Shown here piece by piece: positions 24,897 through 33,615 of a stretch of 64,000 nt of DNA. Numbering within the stretch: the stretch's first letter is position 1; every line of letters starts with the position of its first letter. Both the position numbers and the translations under genes were made by a program. This DNA is from Opitutales bacterium (lineage in GTDB: Bacteria; Verrucomicrobiota; Verrucomicrobiia; Opitutales; Intestinicryptomonadaceae): NCBI GenBank assembly GCA_015061945.1, contig SUVP01000002.1, forward strand, positions 186,001 through 250,000, in the 5' to 3' direction. The notes under the pieces are model-generated. The model was not told the origin of the DNA and did not search any database. It worked only from the letters and a program-made list of their open reading frames with translations.

Positions 24897-27287
24897 ATGA
24901 TTAAAAATACACTTCTATTCTTGATGGGAACATTGGCTTCTGCAAGCGTGTATGCCGATGTATTGATTGCAGAAAATTCGCAAGCAAAAATGCAAATTGT
25001 GTTGTCTGACAACCCTACACTTGTCGAAAAAACATCGGCGTCAGAACTCAAAGAACACTTGGATTCTATCTGCGGTGCCGACTTCAAAATAACATCGCAA
25101 TCAAAAATGGATTCCTCGAAACGCTCGATTTTCGTCGGCGATTTCTCCAAAACAAAAGAAATTTTAAACTGCCCCGACTTCTCAAAACTTGGCTACGATT
25201 CAATTAAAATCAAAACAACCCAACAAGGCGATATCGCTGTATGCGGACACCCAAAACGTGGAACACTCTATGCAGTTTATACGCTCTTAGAAGATTATAT
25301 CGGCGTAAGATGGTGGTCGCAAACAGAACGTTATTTGCCAAATAAACCGACTCTGTACGTCGCTGAAGTAGACACCACTTACACGCCAAAATTGATGCTC
25401 CGTGAAGCCCTTTACAGAATAGCTTTCGACGGCATATTCGCATCAAAGATGAAACAAAATGGTGCAACTCTCACCAGAATGAATTTTGACCGCCCTGTAA
25501 TCCCAGTGGAATACGGTGGTTGCGATACCCTTGTGCTTTTCAAAGGCAGAGGTTCATCATTCCACGCCCACTACGAAATTATCCCGCCTGCAAAATATTT
25601 CAAAGACCACCCAGAATGGTTTTCGCTTTTCAACGGCAAAAGAACTTGCGACCATGCACAACTTTGCTTAACAAACGAAGAAATGACGCAAGAATATATC
25701 AAAAATATAAAACAACTCTTGCGTGAAAATCCCAAAGCGACATCAATCCAAGTATCGCAAAACGACTGGGGCAAAGCTTGCCAATGCCCAAAATGTAAGG
25801 CTATCGACGATGAAAATGAATCGTACGCTGGCACAAATATTTACTTTGCAAACAAGATTGGCGAAGCTATCGAAAAAGAATTCCCAAATGTTTGGATTGA
25901 TACTTTTGCATATCAGTACACACGCAAAGCACCAAAAAAAATTACACCTCGCAAAAATGTTCTCGTACGCCTTTGCACAATAGAATGTTCTTTCATAAAA
26001 CCTCTCGAAAGCACTGCTGAAAAACGAAATCAGGCTCTTGTGAATGATATGATTGAATGGGGAAAAATCACAAAAAATCTCTTTATATGGGATTATGTAA
26101 CATGCTTCCATTCCTATATGATGCTCCACCCGAATATGCGTGTGCTTGCACCAAATATCAGATTCTTTGTGAAAAATTCAGCATCGGGAATCTTTGAACA
26201 AGGCGACGCATTCTGCAATGCAGGCGATTTTGTACTTATGCGAAACTGGGTAATCTCGCACTTAATGTGGAACCCAAACCTCAATGAAGACGTACTCTTT
26301 AAAGAATTTTTGTACGGCTATTACGGCAAAGAAGTTGGCGATATTTTCAAAGAATATATCGATGTTATCCACGATAGAGCCGAAGCGTCGGGACAATTTA
26401 TAGGTTGTTTTACAGAAGGCTTACGTTGGATGGATACAAAGACATTCAACAAGGCATCTGCCCTTATCCAAAAGGCAAACGAAACTGCTCAACGCCTCGA
26501 AAAACAAAATCCTAAAAAGTACGCTGGATTAGTCAATAAGGTCCGACGTGAGTCGCTTTCGTTCCAACACACAAGCGTTGTATATTACAAAACACTTCAG
26601 AAAAAAGCAGATCTTGAAGGCTTAAAAATCGATCTTCCAGAAAATCCTAAAGCGTTGGTTGAATATTTAATTTCCACTTGGAAAGAATTTAAAGTTGAAA
26701 CTTGGAGAGAATTTACAACACCTGCAGATTTTGAAATATATCAACAAAATTTGCGTGAAGATATGGTTCGCCAGCTCTTTGCAAAGAACATAAAACTCCC
26801 TACAAAAAATAAGTCTGAACAATTCTCGTTCTATGCTCCAGAATTTGATTTTATCAATTCTACCAAGCGAGTAAAAATGAGTGCTGAACTTGTTGCCGAC
26901 AACAATGCGTCAACAAAATATGCTGTAAAAGTCCCGACTAATTTGACAGAACATATCCGTATACCAATCGATTTGAGCGACCTCAAATTTGACAAAAAAG
27001 GCGATGCGAAAATCGAGTTATTTGCACTCGTTCGTGCCGATGCTGGCAAGGCAAAAAAAGACAATTATGCGGTAAGATTGCGTCTTACAACAGTCGATTG
27101 GAAGATTCTCGCAACACGAAATATCAAGATTGGTGAAGTTGATGATAAAAAATATAAGGTCATAAAAATTTGCGAAAAAACAATCAATAAAAGCGTTGGT
27201 TCAATGTTCGTAGAAATGCGTCCACACCAACAAACCGTCGACGCTGACGGCGTGTATATCGACCGCATATTCGCAATACAAAAATAG
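24897..27287 (+). CDS. Secreted DUF4838 protein with GH20-like N-domain (putative glycosidase)
   Basis: A 796-residue exported protein. It has a signal peptide (MIKNTLLFLMGTLASASVYAD), then a zincin-like N-domain as found before GH20, GH67 and GH84 catalytic domains (ASELKEHLDSICGADFKI, GTLYAVYTLLEDYIGVRWW). The central TIM-barrel-like part shows the DUF4838 motif SQNDWGKACQCPKCKAIDDENE, with a C-x-C-x2-C cluster and acidic residues after it, then IWDYVTCFHSYMMLHPN. The C-terminal 180 residues look like a beta-sandwich. The natural substrate is not established; related DUF4838 proteins accompany uronate and alpha-glucuronidase loci. It is 1 bp from an MFS gene, so the pair probably handles one sugar. 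Confidence 0.82.
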   Translation: MIKNTLLFLMGTLASASVYADVLIAENSQAKMQIVLSDNPTLVEKTSASELKEHLDSICGADFKITSQSKMDSSKRSIFVGDFSKTKEILNCPDFSKLGYDSIKIKTTQQGDIAVCGHPKRGTLYAVYTLLEDYIGVRWWSQTERYLPNKPTLYVAEVDTTYTPKLMLREALYRIAFDGIFASKMKQNGATLTRMNFDRPVIPVEYGGCDTLVLFKGRGSSFHAHYEIIPPAKYFKDHPEWFSLFNGKRTCDHAQLCLTNEEMTQEYIKNIKQLLRENPKATSIQVSQNDWGKACQCPKCKAIDDENESYAGTNIYFANKIGEAIEKEFPNVWIDTFAYQYTRKAPKKITPRKNVLVRLCTIECSFIKPLESTAEKRNQALVNDMIEWGKITKNLFIWDYVTCFHSYMMLHPNMRVLAPNIRFFVKNSASGIFEQGDAFCNAGDFVLMRNWVISHLMWNPNLNEDVLFKEFLYGYYGKEVGDIFKEYIDVIHDRAEASGQFIGCFTEGLRWMDTKTFNKASALIQKANETAQRLEKQNPKKYAGLVNKVRRESLSFQHTSVVYYKTLQKKADLEGLKIDLPENPKALVEYLISTWKEFKVETWREFTTPADFEIYQQNLREDMVRQLFAKNIKLPTKNKSEQFSFYAPEFDFINSTKRVKMSAELVADNNASTKYAVKVPTNLTEHIRIPIDLSDLKFDKKGDAKIELFALVRADAGKAKKDNYAVRLRLTTVDWKILATRNIKIGEVDDKKYKVIKICEKTINKSVGSMFVEMRPHQQTVDADGVYIDRIFAIQK

Positions 27288-27288
27288 G

Positions 27289-28590
27289 ATGAGCCTTTTC
27301 AATCCAAATACAAAACATCCATTTTATAAATGGGAAATTCTTGCGTTCCTGTGGGTCGCGTTTTTCCTCAATCAAGCCGACAGGCAAATTTTCAACGTTC
27401 TGCTTACCTCGATAAAAGCCGATCTCATGCTGACCGACGCACAGATGGGGTTTATCGCAACAACGTTTAACTTTGCCTTTGCGACACTCGTTCCAATATC
27501 GGGACTTTTGGGCGATAGAATTAGTAAAAGAAATATCCTTGTTTTCAGTATTCTACTTTGGAGTATTGCGACAATGTGTACGGGCTTTAGCTCGTCTATG
27601 TTGATGTTTATCATTTTCAGAAGTCTCGCCACAGGCGTGGGCGAAGCACTTTTCGGACCTGCGTATGTCTCGACGATTGCGTCGTACCACAAAGAGACTC
27701 GTGCGTTGGCGATGAGTATTCATCAAACTTCGTACTACATAGGTGTTATTGCAAGTAGTGTGATTGCTACTTACGTTGCATCGCTTTGGGGCTGGCGAAT
27801 GGCGTTTGTCGTATTCGGTGCAGTCGGCGTATTTTGGGGACTTCTAATGCTATTGCGTATGCGAGACAAACCTCGTGTTGTCGATTTAGAAAATACCGAA
27901 AACAAACCTATTGAACTCGAAAAAATCCCGATTAAAGAATCGCTTGGTGCGTTGTTCTCTGCCCCGACTGCAATCATTTTGGTTGTCGGTTTTAGCGGAT
28001 TGATTTTTGTTCTGACTGGGTTTCTGACTTGGATGCCAACATACCTTGAACAAAACTTGGGCTTCTCCCTTGAATCTGCCGCATTCAATGCGACTTTTTG
28101 GACACACGCCTTTGCGTTTATCGGTATTGTCATTGCGGGGAGACTTTCCGACAAACTTTCAAAAATCAAACATTCGTATAGAATACTTTTGCAGGCACTC
28201 GGATTATTCTCGGCAATTCCATTTATCGTTATAATGGGTAGTGCGACACAACTCTGGCTTGTTTATATCGGCTTAGCTGGCTTCGGCTTCACTCGTGCAT
28301 TCTTCGACGCAAATACATATGCGGTAATGTACGATGTAATTCCCGAAAAACATAGAGCGTCGGCATCGGGTATTATGTGTATGATTGGGTTCGGGATTGG
28401 ATCGCTCTCGAGTTGGATTCTCGGAGCACTCAAGTCGATAATTGGGCTGAGTGCTGGTATTTCATTGCTGGCGTGCGTATGGCTCCCATGCTCACTTCTG
28501 CTTATGTACGCATACAAGTTCACTTACGAACGTGATTATCAAAAAGCACAAGAAATAGATTCCAAAGACGCAAACCGATTAGCAAATTAA
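27289..28590 (+). CDS. MFS transporter, sugar-acid/hexuronate-like
   Basis: A 433-residue 12-helix major facilitator. The loop 2-3 signature GDRISKRNILVFS and the loop 8-9 copy GRLSDKLSKIKHS are present, and the opening WVAFFLNQADRQIFNVLL resembles the anion:cation symporter/hexuronate (ExuT-like) and spinster-like groups. It overlaps functionally with the upstream DUF4838 gene (1 bp apart), so import of the released mono- or oligosaccharide is a reasonable inference. Exact substrate cannot be read. A spacer of 105 bp leads to rpmG. Confidence 0.82.
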   Translation: MSLFNPNTKHPFYKWEILAFLWVAFFLNQADRQIFNVLLTSIKADLMLTDAQMGFIATTFNFAFATLVPISGLLGDRISKRNILVFSILLWSIATMCTGFSSSMLMFIIFRSLATGVGEALFGPAYVSTIASYHKETRALAMSIHQTSYYIGVIASSVIATYVASLWGWRMAFVVFGAVGVFWGLLMLLRMRDKPRVVDLENTENKPIELEKIPIKESLGALFSAPTAIILVVGFSGLIFVLTGFLTWMPTYLEQNLGFSLESAAFNATFWTHAFAFIGIVIAGRLSDKLSKIKHSYRILLQALGLFSAIPFIVIMGSATQLWLVYIGLAGFGFTRAFFDANTYAVMYDVIPEKHRASASGIMCMIGFGIGSLSSWILGALKSIIGLSAGISLLACVWLPCSLLLMYAYKFTYERDYQKAQEIDSKDANRLAN

Positions 28591-28695
28591 TTTATAAAAA
28601 AAATAAAACTTTGAAAAAATAAACTTGAATTGAGAAAAAATTTAGGCATTATGCTACTAATATTTTTTTAATAATCCACCAGAAAGGTTAAATTT

Positions 28696-28869
28696 ATGCC
28701 ACGCGAAATCGTTATCATCGAATGTACAGAAGCACGCAAAGAAGGTAAATCACCTTCACGCTATATGACTACACGCAACTTCCGTAAACCAGACGGAAAG
28801 AAAGTAGAAAAGCTTAAGTACAATCCATCACTCAAGCGTAGAACGCTCCACAAAGAAATTAAGAAATAG
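28696..28869 (+). CDS. rpmG: Ribosomal protein bL33
   Basis: A 57-residue bL33, [30 protein letters not shown] and [19 protein letters not shown]. The second CxxC pair of zinc-binding bL33 is lost (YNPSLK in place of YCPRCR), and only one Cys (residue 10) of the first pair remains, so this is the zinc-independent form. An AGAAAGG Shine-Dalgarno precedes the ATG by about 8 bp. A TTGAAT (28625)/ATTATG (28648) pair with 17-bp spacing could be the promoter, though both are weak. A strong terminator follows 7 bp after the stop, so it is transcribed alone. Confidence 0.95.
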   Translation: MPREIVIIECTEARKEGKSPSRYMTTRNFRKPDGKKVEKLKYNPSLKRRTLHKEIKK

Positions 28870-28876
28870 TTTTTAG

Positions 28877-28903
28877 AAAACCTGCCTTTGTGCAGGTTTT
28901 TTT
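28877..28903 (+). terminator. Intrinsic terminator after rpmG
   Basis: A perfect 9-bp stem (AAAACCTGC / GCAGGTTTT) with a 6-nt loop and a seven-T run, 7 bp past the rpmG stop. Confidence 0.9.
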
Positions 28904-28929
28904 GTGTCCACATTTTTCAACATTGCACA

Positions 28930-28964
28930 AAAAAAGGTTAAAAGAACTTCTTTTAACCTTTTTT
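28930..28964 (-). terminator. Intrinsic terminator after fabD
   Basis: A perfect 17-bp inverted repeat (AAAAAAGGTTAAAAGAA and its complement) with a one-base centre, 12 bp past the fabD stop on the minus strand, rich in A/T with a terminal T-run. Confidence 0.8.
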
Positions 28965-28976
28965 ATAAACTTTTTA

Positions 28977-29882
28977 TTACTCAAAATCGCGTGTTTCTGC
29001 TAACGATTTTATTGATGCGTCTCTATTGATTCGCTTCATCATACCAGCGAGAACTCCCCCTGGACCGCATTCATAGAACTGCTCAATACCAAGCTTCGAT
29101 GCGTTGTTTACGCAATCTTCCCAACGGACAGTGCTTACAACTTGCTTTACCAAGTTATCTTTTATTTCTTGTGGATTCTTCACTTGCTCGCCCGATACAT
29201 TTGTGAACACTGGGATTGTCGGTTCTGCAAAATCGATTGGTTCGAGGAATTTTTCAAAAGCGTCTCGAGCGGGCTTCATCAATCTACTGTGATATGCACC
29301 TGCGACTTTCAACGGAACTACCATTTTGAAGTCTTTGCGTTCCTTTGCGACTGCAACTGCTTTTGCGATATTTTCAGCATCGCCCGATATCACAATCTGC
29401 CCTGGACAATTCAAATTCGACATATCGATATCAAACTCTTTGCAATATGGCAAAACGCTTTCTTCTGTACCACCGATAAGGCTCGCCATTGCACCCTTTG
29501 TTGCGTCGCACGCTTCTTGCATTAAACGGCCACGTTCTGCGACGATTTTCAAGCCTGTTTCAAAAGTATATGTCCCCGCAACAGCGTGTGCCGTGAGTTC
29601 ACCGAGCGAAAGCCCAAGGACAGCATCAATACTATCGAGCATCCCACGTTCTTTCATCACTTGTACTACTGCGATTCCGTGCAAATAGAGTGCTGGTTGA
29701 CAAACGCTTGTTTTTGTCAATTCAGCCATTGGACCCTCAAAACAAATTTGCGAAAGTTTGAAACCCAACGTATCGTCGGCACGATTAAAAAGATCTTTTA
29801 CAGAATCGTAATTATCGAAAAGCGATTTCGCCATTCCGACACTCTGAGCTCCTTGTCCTGAAAAAAGTAATGCTGTTTTCAT
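28977..29882 (-). CDS. fabD: Malonyl-CoA:ACP transacylase
   Basis: FabD transfers malonyl from CoA to acyl carrier protein for fatty acid synthesis. The 301 residues match the family. Marks are SGQGAQSVGMAK, the nucleophile elbow GLSLGE (Ser92; usually GHSLGE, the His is Leu here), then QEACDATKGAM and GAYHSRLM with the catalytic His, and YECGPGGVLAGM. It is the last gene of the leftward mla-type operon, 5 bp after the lipoprotein gene. Such a linkage of a lipid-transport operon with fatty acid synthesis is uncommon but biologically coherent. Confidence 0.95.
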   Translation of the reverse strand: MKTALLFSGQGAQSVGMAKSLFDNYDSVKDLFNRADDTLGFKLSQICFEGPMAELTKTSVCQPALYLHGIAVVQVMKERGMLDSIDAVLGLSLGELTAHAVAGTYTFETGLKIVAERGRLMQEACDATKGAMASLIGGTEESVLPYCKEFDIDMSNLNCPGQIVISGDAENIAKAVAVAKERKDFKMVVPLKVAGAYHSRLMKPARDAFEKFLEPIDFAEPTIPVFTNVSGEQVKNPQEIKDNLVKQVVSTVRWEDCVNNASKLGIEQFYECGPGGVLAGMMKRINRDASIKSLAETRDFE

Positions 29883-29887
29883 AATTG

Positions 29888-30484
29888 TTATCTATTAGAT
29901 GAAATTGTATTGACGATGTCAAACGCCAAGTCTGCCATCGCTTTGTCGATTGCCTCAACATACGATTTATACGTTTTGCCACAATCGATTTTTATCGAAA
30001 AATCTTTTACTATTTGCTTTGCATTGTCAACAGAATCCGCCTGCCACTTACCGTTGAAAATCAACACTCCACCAAGTGTACCGATGCAATCATTTATGTA
30101 GATACGCAAATTCATTGCGTCTTTCGCAAACGACGGATATGCGAAAACATCGACCTCATCGGATGTCGCACAAATGTTATCAATCAACACACGTGTAAAA
30201 TTGCTCTGTGCCGATTCCGCCCATCTATTAAATTCGGAAAGCTCCACTGTGCCATTTTGAGACAAGCTTACGATTTGATTGCGTGCCATATACGATGGCG
30301 TTGTAATCGGCAAAATATTTATTTTCAGCAGAGTATCCAAATTCACTTTTGCGATATTATTTGCCGGACGCATAAGGTAAAATTTGGTAAAATCTTCTTT
30401 AGGCTCAAGAAATCCGCCCAAACACGATGTCAAAAGTGGAGTTATTACTGCCAAAAAAATTATAGATATAATATTATTTTTCAT
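29888..30484 (-). CDS. ABC-type transport auxiliary lipoprotein (PqiC/DUF330-like)
   Basis: A 198-residue lipoprotein with a lipobox ending TSC (FLAVITPLLTSCLGG, lipid Cys about residue 21) and a PqiC/ABC-auxiliary-like fold suggested by FYLMRPANN near the start and INDCIGTLGGVLIFNGKWQ. Partners of MCE transporters of this kind are anchored in the outer membrane and receive lipid from the MCE tunnel. Its start overlaps the MCE gene end by 11 bp. It could equally be named YrbC/MlaC-like by position, but MlaC is a soluble non-lipoprotein, so the auxiliary lipoprotein call fits better. Confidence 0.72.
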   Translation of the reverse strand: MKNNIISIIFLAVITPLLTSCLGGFLEPKEDFTKFYLMRPANNIAKVNLDTLLKINILPITTPSYMARNQIVSLSQNGTVELSEFNRWAESAQSNFTRVLIDNICATSDEVDVFAYPSFAKDAMNLRIYINDCIGTLGGVLIFNGKWQADSVDNAKQIVKDFSIKIDCGKTYKSYVEAIDKAMADLAFDIVNTISSNR

Positions 30485-31493
30485 TTGATGCCTCCTTCGC
30501 TTTTTTCTTTCCAGTCAATAACGAGCTTGGGTTTCGCTCGATATAATCGGTCAGATTAGAAATTGAATTTAAGGATTCATTGAGTGTGCGAATCAATACC
30601 GCAAGCTCGTATCGAAGTGGAGATTGCGGAGCCACTATTGTATCAACGTTTTTCAAAACGCTATCTATATTTGCAAACGTACTCTGCCCCGCCTTCGACA
30701 ACGCCAAAAACTCTGCTTGTGATGTACCCATAAATTGCGATGCATCCGTCATCAACTTGTTGAGATTTTTCGGAGCATTTTTTACATCGTCTGAAGCGAC
30801 TATATCGTTCACATTTTTTACAAGCACATTCGATGTGTCGAGCAACTGCGAGATTTTTTGCGGTGCCGATTGCGTTTCAGGATTCGCAACAATCGTATTG
30901 AGATTTGCCAAAAGATTATTTGTATTTTCACCAATCGCCTTAAAATCAATCTGCGAGACATTTTCAATGGTCTTGCTAAATGCTTTCACAAGTTCGGCAA
31001 GCCCTGATTCCGAGCTTGGAATTTCAATCATATTGCGTTTGCCTCTATAATACAGTTTGTAAGACTCGCCCGCCTGTGCGAGAAAATCGAGCTCAATATA
31101 AAGCATACCTGTTACTACACTTTGGTAATTGAGTTTTGCACGCAAACCATCTGTGATTTGCTGGTTAATCCAAGTATTAAAATCGACAACAGTTTTACCT
31201 GTCCTACGGCGAAGTAAGTCGACATCGATAGAATAAATTACCGCAACTTTGCTTTGGCGAATTGTCTTCGATGGTGCCATCATAATCTTTTCAACCTTGC
31301 CGATTTTCACACCCTTGTATTTGAGTGGAGCTCCGACATCCAAGCCGTTAACACTTTCGGAAAAGAATGAGATAAAAGTCTCGGTTTTTGCAAAAAATTT
31401 TGCAGTGCCAAACACTACAACTGCTACGACAGATATTACTGCCGAAGCCAGAACAAACATCCCTATTGCAACTGGATTTACATTTTTTTTCAT
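30474..31493 (-). CDS. mlaD: MCE-domain lipid transport protein (MlaD type)
   Basis: A 339-residue inner-membrane-anchored MCE protein. One N-terminal helix (NPVAIGMFVLASAVISVVAVVVF) precedes the single MCE domain (FSESVNGLDVGAPLKYKGVKIGKVEKI). Residues 170-330 form a long helical tail with repeated Asn-Leu-Asn stretches (NTNNLLANLN, NLNKLMTDASQF, NLTDY), which in related proteins makes a tunnel or needle. MlaD in E. coli is shorter (about 180), so this is a long-tail MCE. Its ATG overlaps the ATPase stop (ATGA). Role: retrograde or anterograde phospholipid movement with MlaE/MlaF; direction is not known here. Confidence 0.9.
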   Translation of the reverse strand: MKKNVNPVAIGMFVLASAVISVVAVVVFGTAKFFAKTETFISFFSESVNGLDVGAPLKYKGVKIGKVEKIMMAPSKTIRQSKVAVIYSIDVDLLRRRTGKTVVDFNTWINQQITDGLRAKLNYQSVVTGMLYIELDFLAQAGESYKLYYRGKRNMIEIPSSESGLAELVKAFSKTIENVSQIDFKAIGENTNNLLANLNTIVANPETQSAPQKISQLLDTSNVLVKNVNDIVASDDVKNAPKNLNKLMTDASQFMGTSQAEFLALSKAGQSTFANIDSVLKNVDTIVAPQSPLRYELAVLIRTLNESLNSISNLTDYIERNPSSLLTGKKKAKEASNEK

Positions 31494-32329
31494 TTTTCTG
31501 CGTCTTTTGTTCGAGGATCAACACCTCTGTTGAGGAAAATGCGAACATCGGCATTGTCGGAATTTAAAAGCTCTTTCGGAGAACCGATTGCCGTTTGTGT
31601 TCTTGTTTTTGTGTCGAGAAATATCGCTCTATCGGCGATATCAAAAATACTTGCGAGTTCGTGCGAAACCACGACGATAGTCGCACCGAGAGAATCACGC
31701 ATCTGCACGATAAGTTCGTCGAGTCTATGCGATGAAATGGGGTCGAGCCCAGCGGAAGGTTCGTCGAAAAACAGCACGAGAGGATCGAGTGCAATGGCTC
31801 GGGCAAGCCCTGCACGTTTGCACATACCGCCACTAATTTCTGACGGATAGAACCCACCAAACCCGTTCAGCCCAACAAGCGACAATTTTAAATCGACAAT
31901 TTCTTCGGCGTCTTGGTCTGAAATATCTTTGAACTCACGCAAGGGCAATGCTACATTTTCGGCAAGTGTCATCGACGACCACAACGCACCGCCTTGATAC
32001 AACACGCCAAACTGTCGGAGCATTTCAATTTTCTCTTTATCTTCTGCGTCCGAAAAATTTTTACCTCTGAAATAAATCGTCCCTTTTGCTGGTTTAATCA
32101 GCCCAATCATATGGCGAAGTAGCGTACTTTTGCCACATCCACTACCGCCCATAATGAAGAAAATTTCGCCTTTTTTGACAGAAAAGTTGAGGTCGTGCAT
32201 AACGGTATAATCGCCGTATGCCATTGTCAAATTTTCGATTTTGAAAATGTCTTCAACTTCTGTCGGATTTTCCGATACCACAGAATTTGCAATTTTTTGA
32301 ATTTTATTTTCTGTATTTTCTGTGTTCAT
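31490..32329 (-). CDS. mlaF: MlaF-type ABC ATPase
   Basis: The 279-residue ATPase energises lipid transport. It has Walker A GGSGCGKSTLLRH, signature EISGGMCKRAGLARA, Walker B LVLFFDEPSAGLD and VVSHELAS with the switch His, all in the MlaF style. I start it at MNTENTENK (32329), because the permease stop and this ATG share TAATG; a longer frame from 32386 would run into the permease gene. The 40 N-terminal residues before the ABC core are polar and not conserved in E. coli MlaF. Confidence 0.92.
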   Translation of the reverse strand: MNTENTENKIQKIANSVVSENPTEVEDIFKIENLTMAYGDYTVMHDLNFSVKKGEIFFIMGGSGCGKSTLLRHMIGLIKPAKGTIYFRGKNFSDAEDKEKIEMLRQFGVLYQGGALWSSMTLAENVALPLREFKDISDQDAEEIVDLKLSLVGLNGFGGFYPSEISGGMCKRAGLARAIALDPLVLFFDEPSAGLDPISSHRLDELIVQMRDSLGATIVVVSHELASIFDIADRAIFLDTKTRTQTAIGSPKELLNSDNADVRIFLNRGVDPRTKDAEK

Positions 32330-33483
32330 TAGATATCGAAAATTGTAAAGATTACTGCGAAAATTGCGTCGGCTACGATAATCCAAGTGATGCTTTGCAC
32401 AACGCTCGATGTTGTCGCCATACCGACCCCAGCCGAGCTATTCTCACACTGCAAGCCCATTCGACAACCGATACACGCAACAATTATCCCGAAGATAAAA
32501 CTTTTCATCACGCCTGTTGATATCTGCACCAAATTTAATGCAGATAGTGTTCTGTTTGCGTATTGATCATAACTAATATCGAACATTCCTGCCCCGATTA
32601 CAAAACCACCAAGCATACCGATAACATCGGCAAAAATTGTAAGCAATGGGAACATCAATACCAACGCCAACACGCGTGGGAACACGAGAAACTCCATTGG
32701 AGATATACCGAAAGTTCGGAATGCCGATATTTCTTCGTTTACTTTCATCGACCCAAGCTCAGCCGCAAATGATGCCCCTGTGCGACCACTCATCACAATA
32801 CCAACCATCATAGCACCCATTTCACGAACCATTGCAATCCCGACAAGGTCGGCAACAAAAATTTCAGAACCATATTTTGCAAGTTGAATAGCACCGACAA
32901 ATGCGAGAATCAATCCTACAAGAAAACTTATCAATGCGACAATCGGCAATGCTTCGGGACCAGACGATTGTATAATCGAGAGCAAGTCGCTTGTGCGATA
33001 CCTCGCCTTACCACGCAATGCGTTAAGCGATGCTATCGTCAATTCACCCACAAAACCACACTGACTTGCGATAGTGTCCATAAACTTAATCGCACGCGAG
33101 CCAACCGTGTTAAAAAGATTCCAATCTCCGTCATTTTTTTCAGCACTAACTTCAGGCACCGCAACAGCCAACTTCAATAGTTCACGTGGACCTTCTGGGA
33201 GCGACTCTAAATCGACATCAATATTTTGTTCTTTGCAAGATTCGTAGCACTTTAAAAGCATACAAACCAAAGCAGAATCGTACGTTCCAAGCGACGATGT
33301 TTCAAAAGAAAGTTTAGACAAATTTTTGGGGATAGACGCAATTATTTCTTTTGAATTTGTGCGAGTTTCCGACAACAACCAATCGCCCGCAATCTGCAAA
33401 ACTGCGGAATCACCTTCCCCGACGATTTTTGCTGTCGCCTTTGCGACAGAATCAGATGACAATATTTTCTTTAATCCAAACAT
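32329..33483 (-). CDS. mlaE: MlaE-type permease with N-terminal STAS-like domain
   Basis: A 384-residue fusion. Residues 1-110 look like a STAS domain (IAGDWLLSETRTN..., LSFETSSLGTYDSALVCMLLKCYE), the MlaB-like regulator that is separate in E. coli. From about residue 125 comes the MlaE permease with GELTIASLNALRGK, REMGAMMVGIVMSGRTGASFAAELGSMKVNEEISA (the characteristic coupling region) and five or six hydrophobic helices. The fusion is common in STAS-MlaE proteins. It is first in the operon and divergent from the GH42-like gene over 132 bp. The transporter maintains outer-membrane lipid asymmetry in characterised systems. Confidence 0.92.
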   Translation of the reverse strand: MFGLKKILSSDSVAKATAKIVGEGDSAVLQIAGDWLLSETRTNSKEIIASIPKNLSKLSFETSSLGTYDSALVCMLLKCYESCKEQNIDVDLESLPEGPRELLKLAVAVPEVSAEKNDGDWNLFNTVGSRAIKFMDTIASQCGFVGELTIASLNALRGKARYRTSDLLSIIQSSGPEALPIVALISFLVGLILAFVGAIQLAKYGSEIFVADLVGIAMVREMGAMMVGIVMSGRTGASFAAELGSMKVNEEISAFRTFGISPMEFLVFPRVLALVLMFPLLTIFADVIGMLGGFVIGAGMFDISYDQYANRTLSALNLVQISTGVMKSFIFGIIVACIGCRMGLQCENSSAGVGMATTSSVVQSITWIIVADAIFAVIFTIFDI

Positions 33484-33572
33484 TTAAAAAACGTTCACTA
33501 TTATTTATAATCCCGACCAAAGATAAAGCTTTTTTTTCAATAACATAAGAGCTTATTGCTTGCAATATCGAC

Positions 33573-33592
33573 AAACGTTTAATTAAGTAAAC
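33573..33592. promoter_or_regulatory. Possible operator upstream of the GH42-like gene
   Basis: AAACGTTTAATTAAG (33573-33587) followed by GTAAAC (to 33592) lies about 25-45 bp before the start. It contains an AAACGTTT palindrome and shares the 11-mer GTTTAATTAAG with the region before the GH10 gene (6177-6187). Confidence 0.3.
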
Positions 33593-33615
33593 ATTGTTTT
33601 AACCTATCTTTAATA

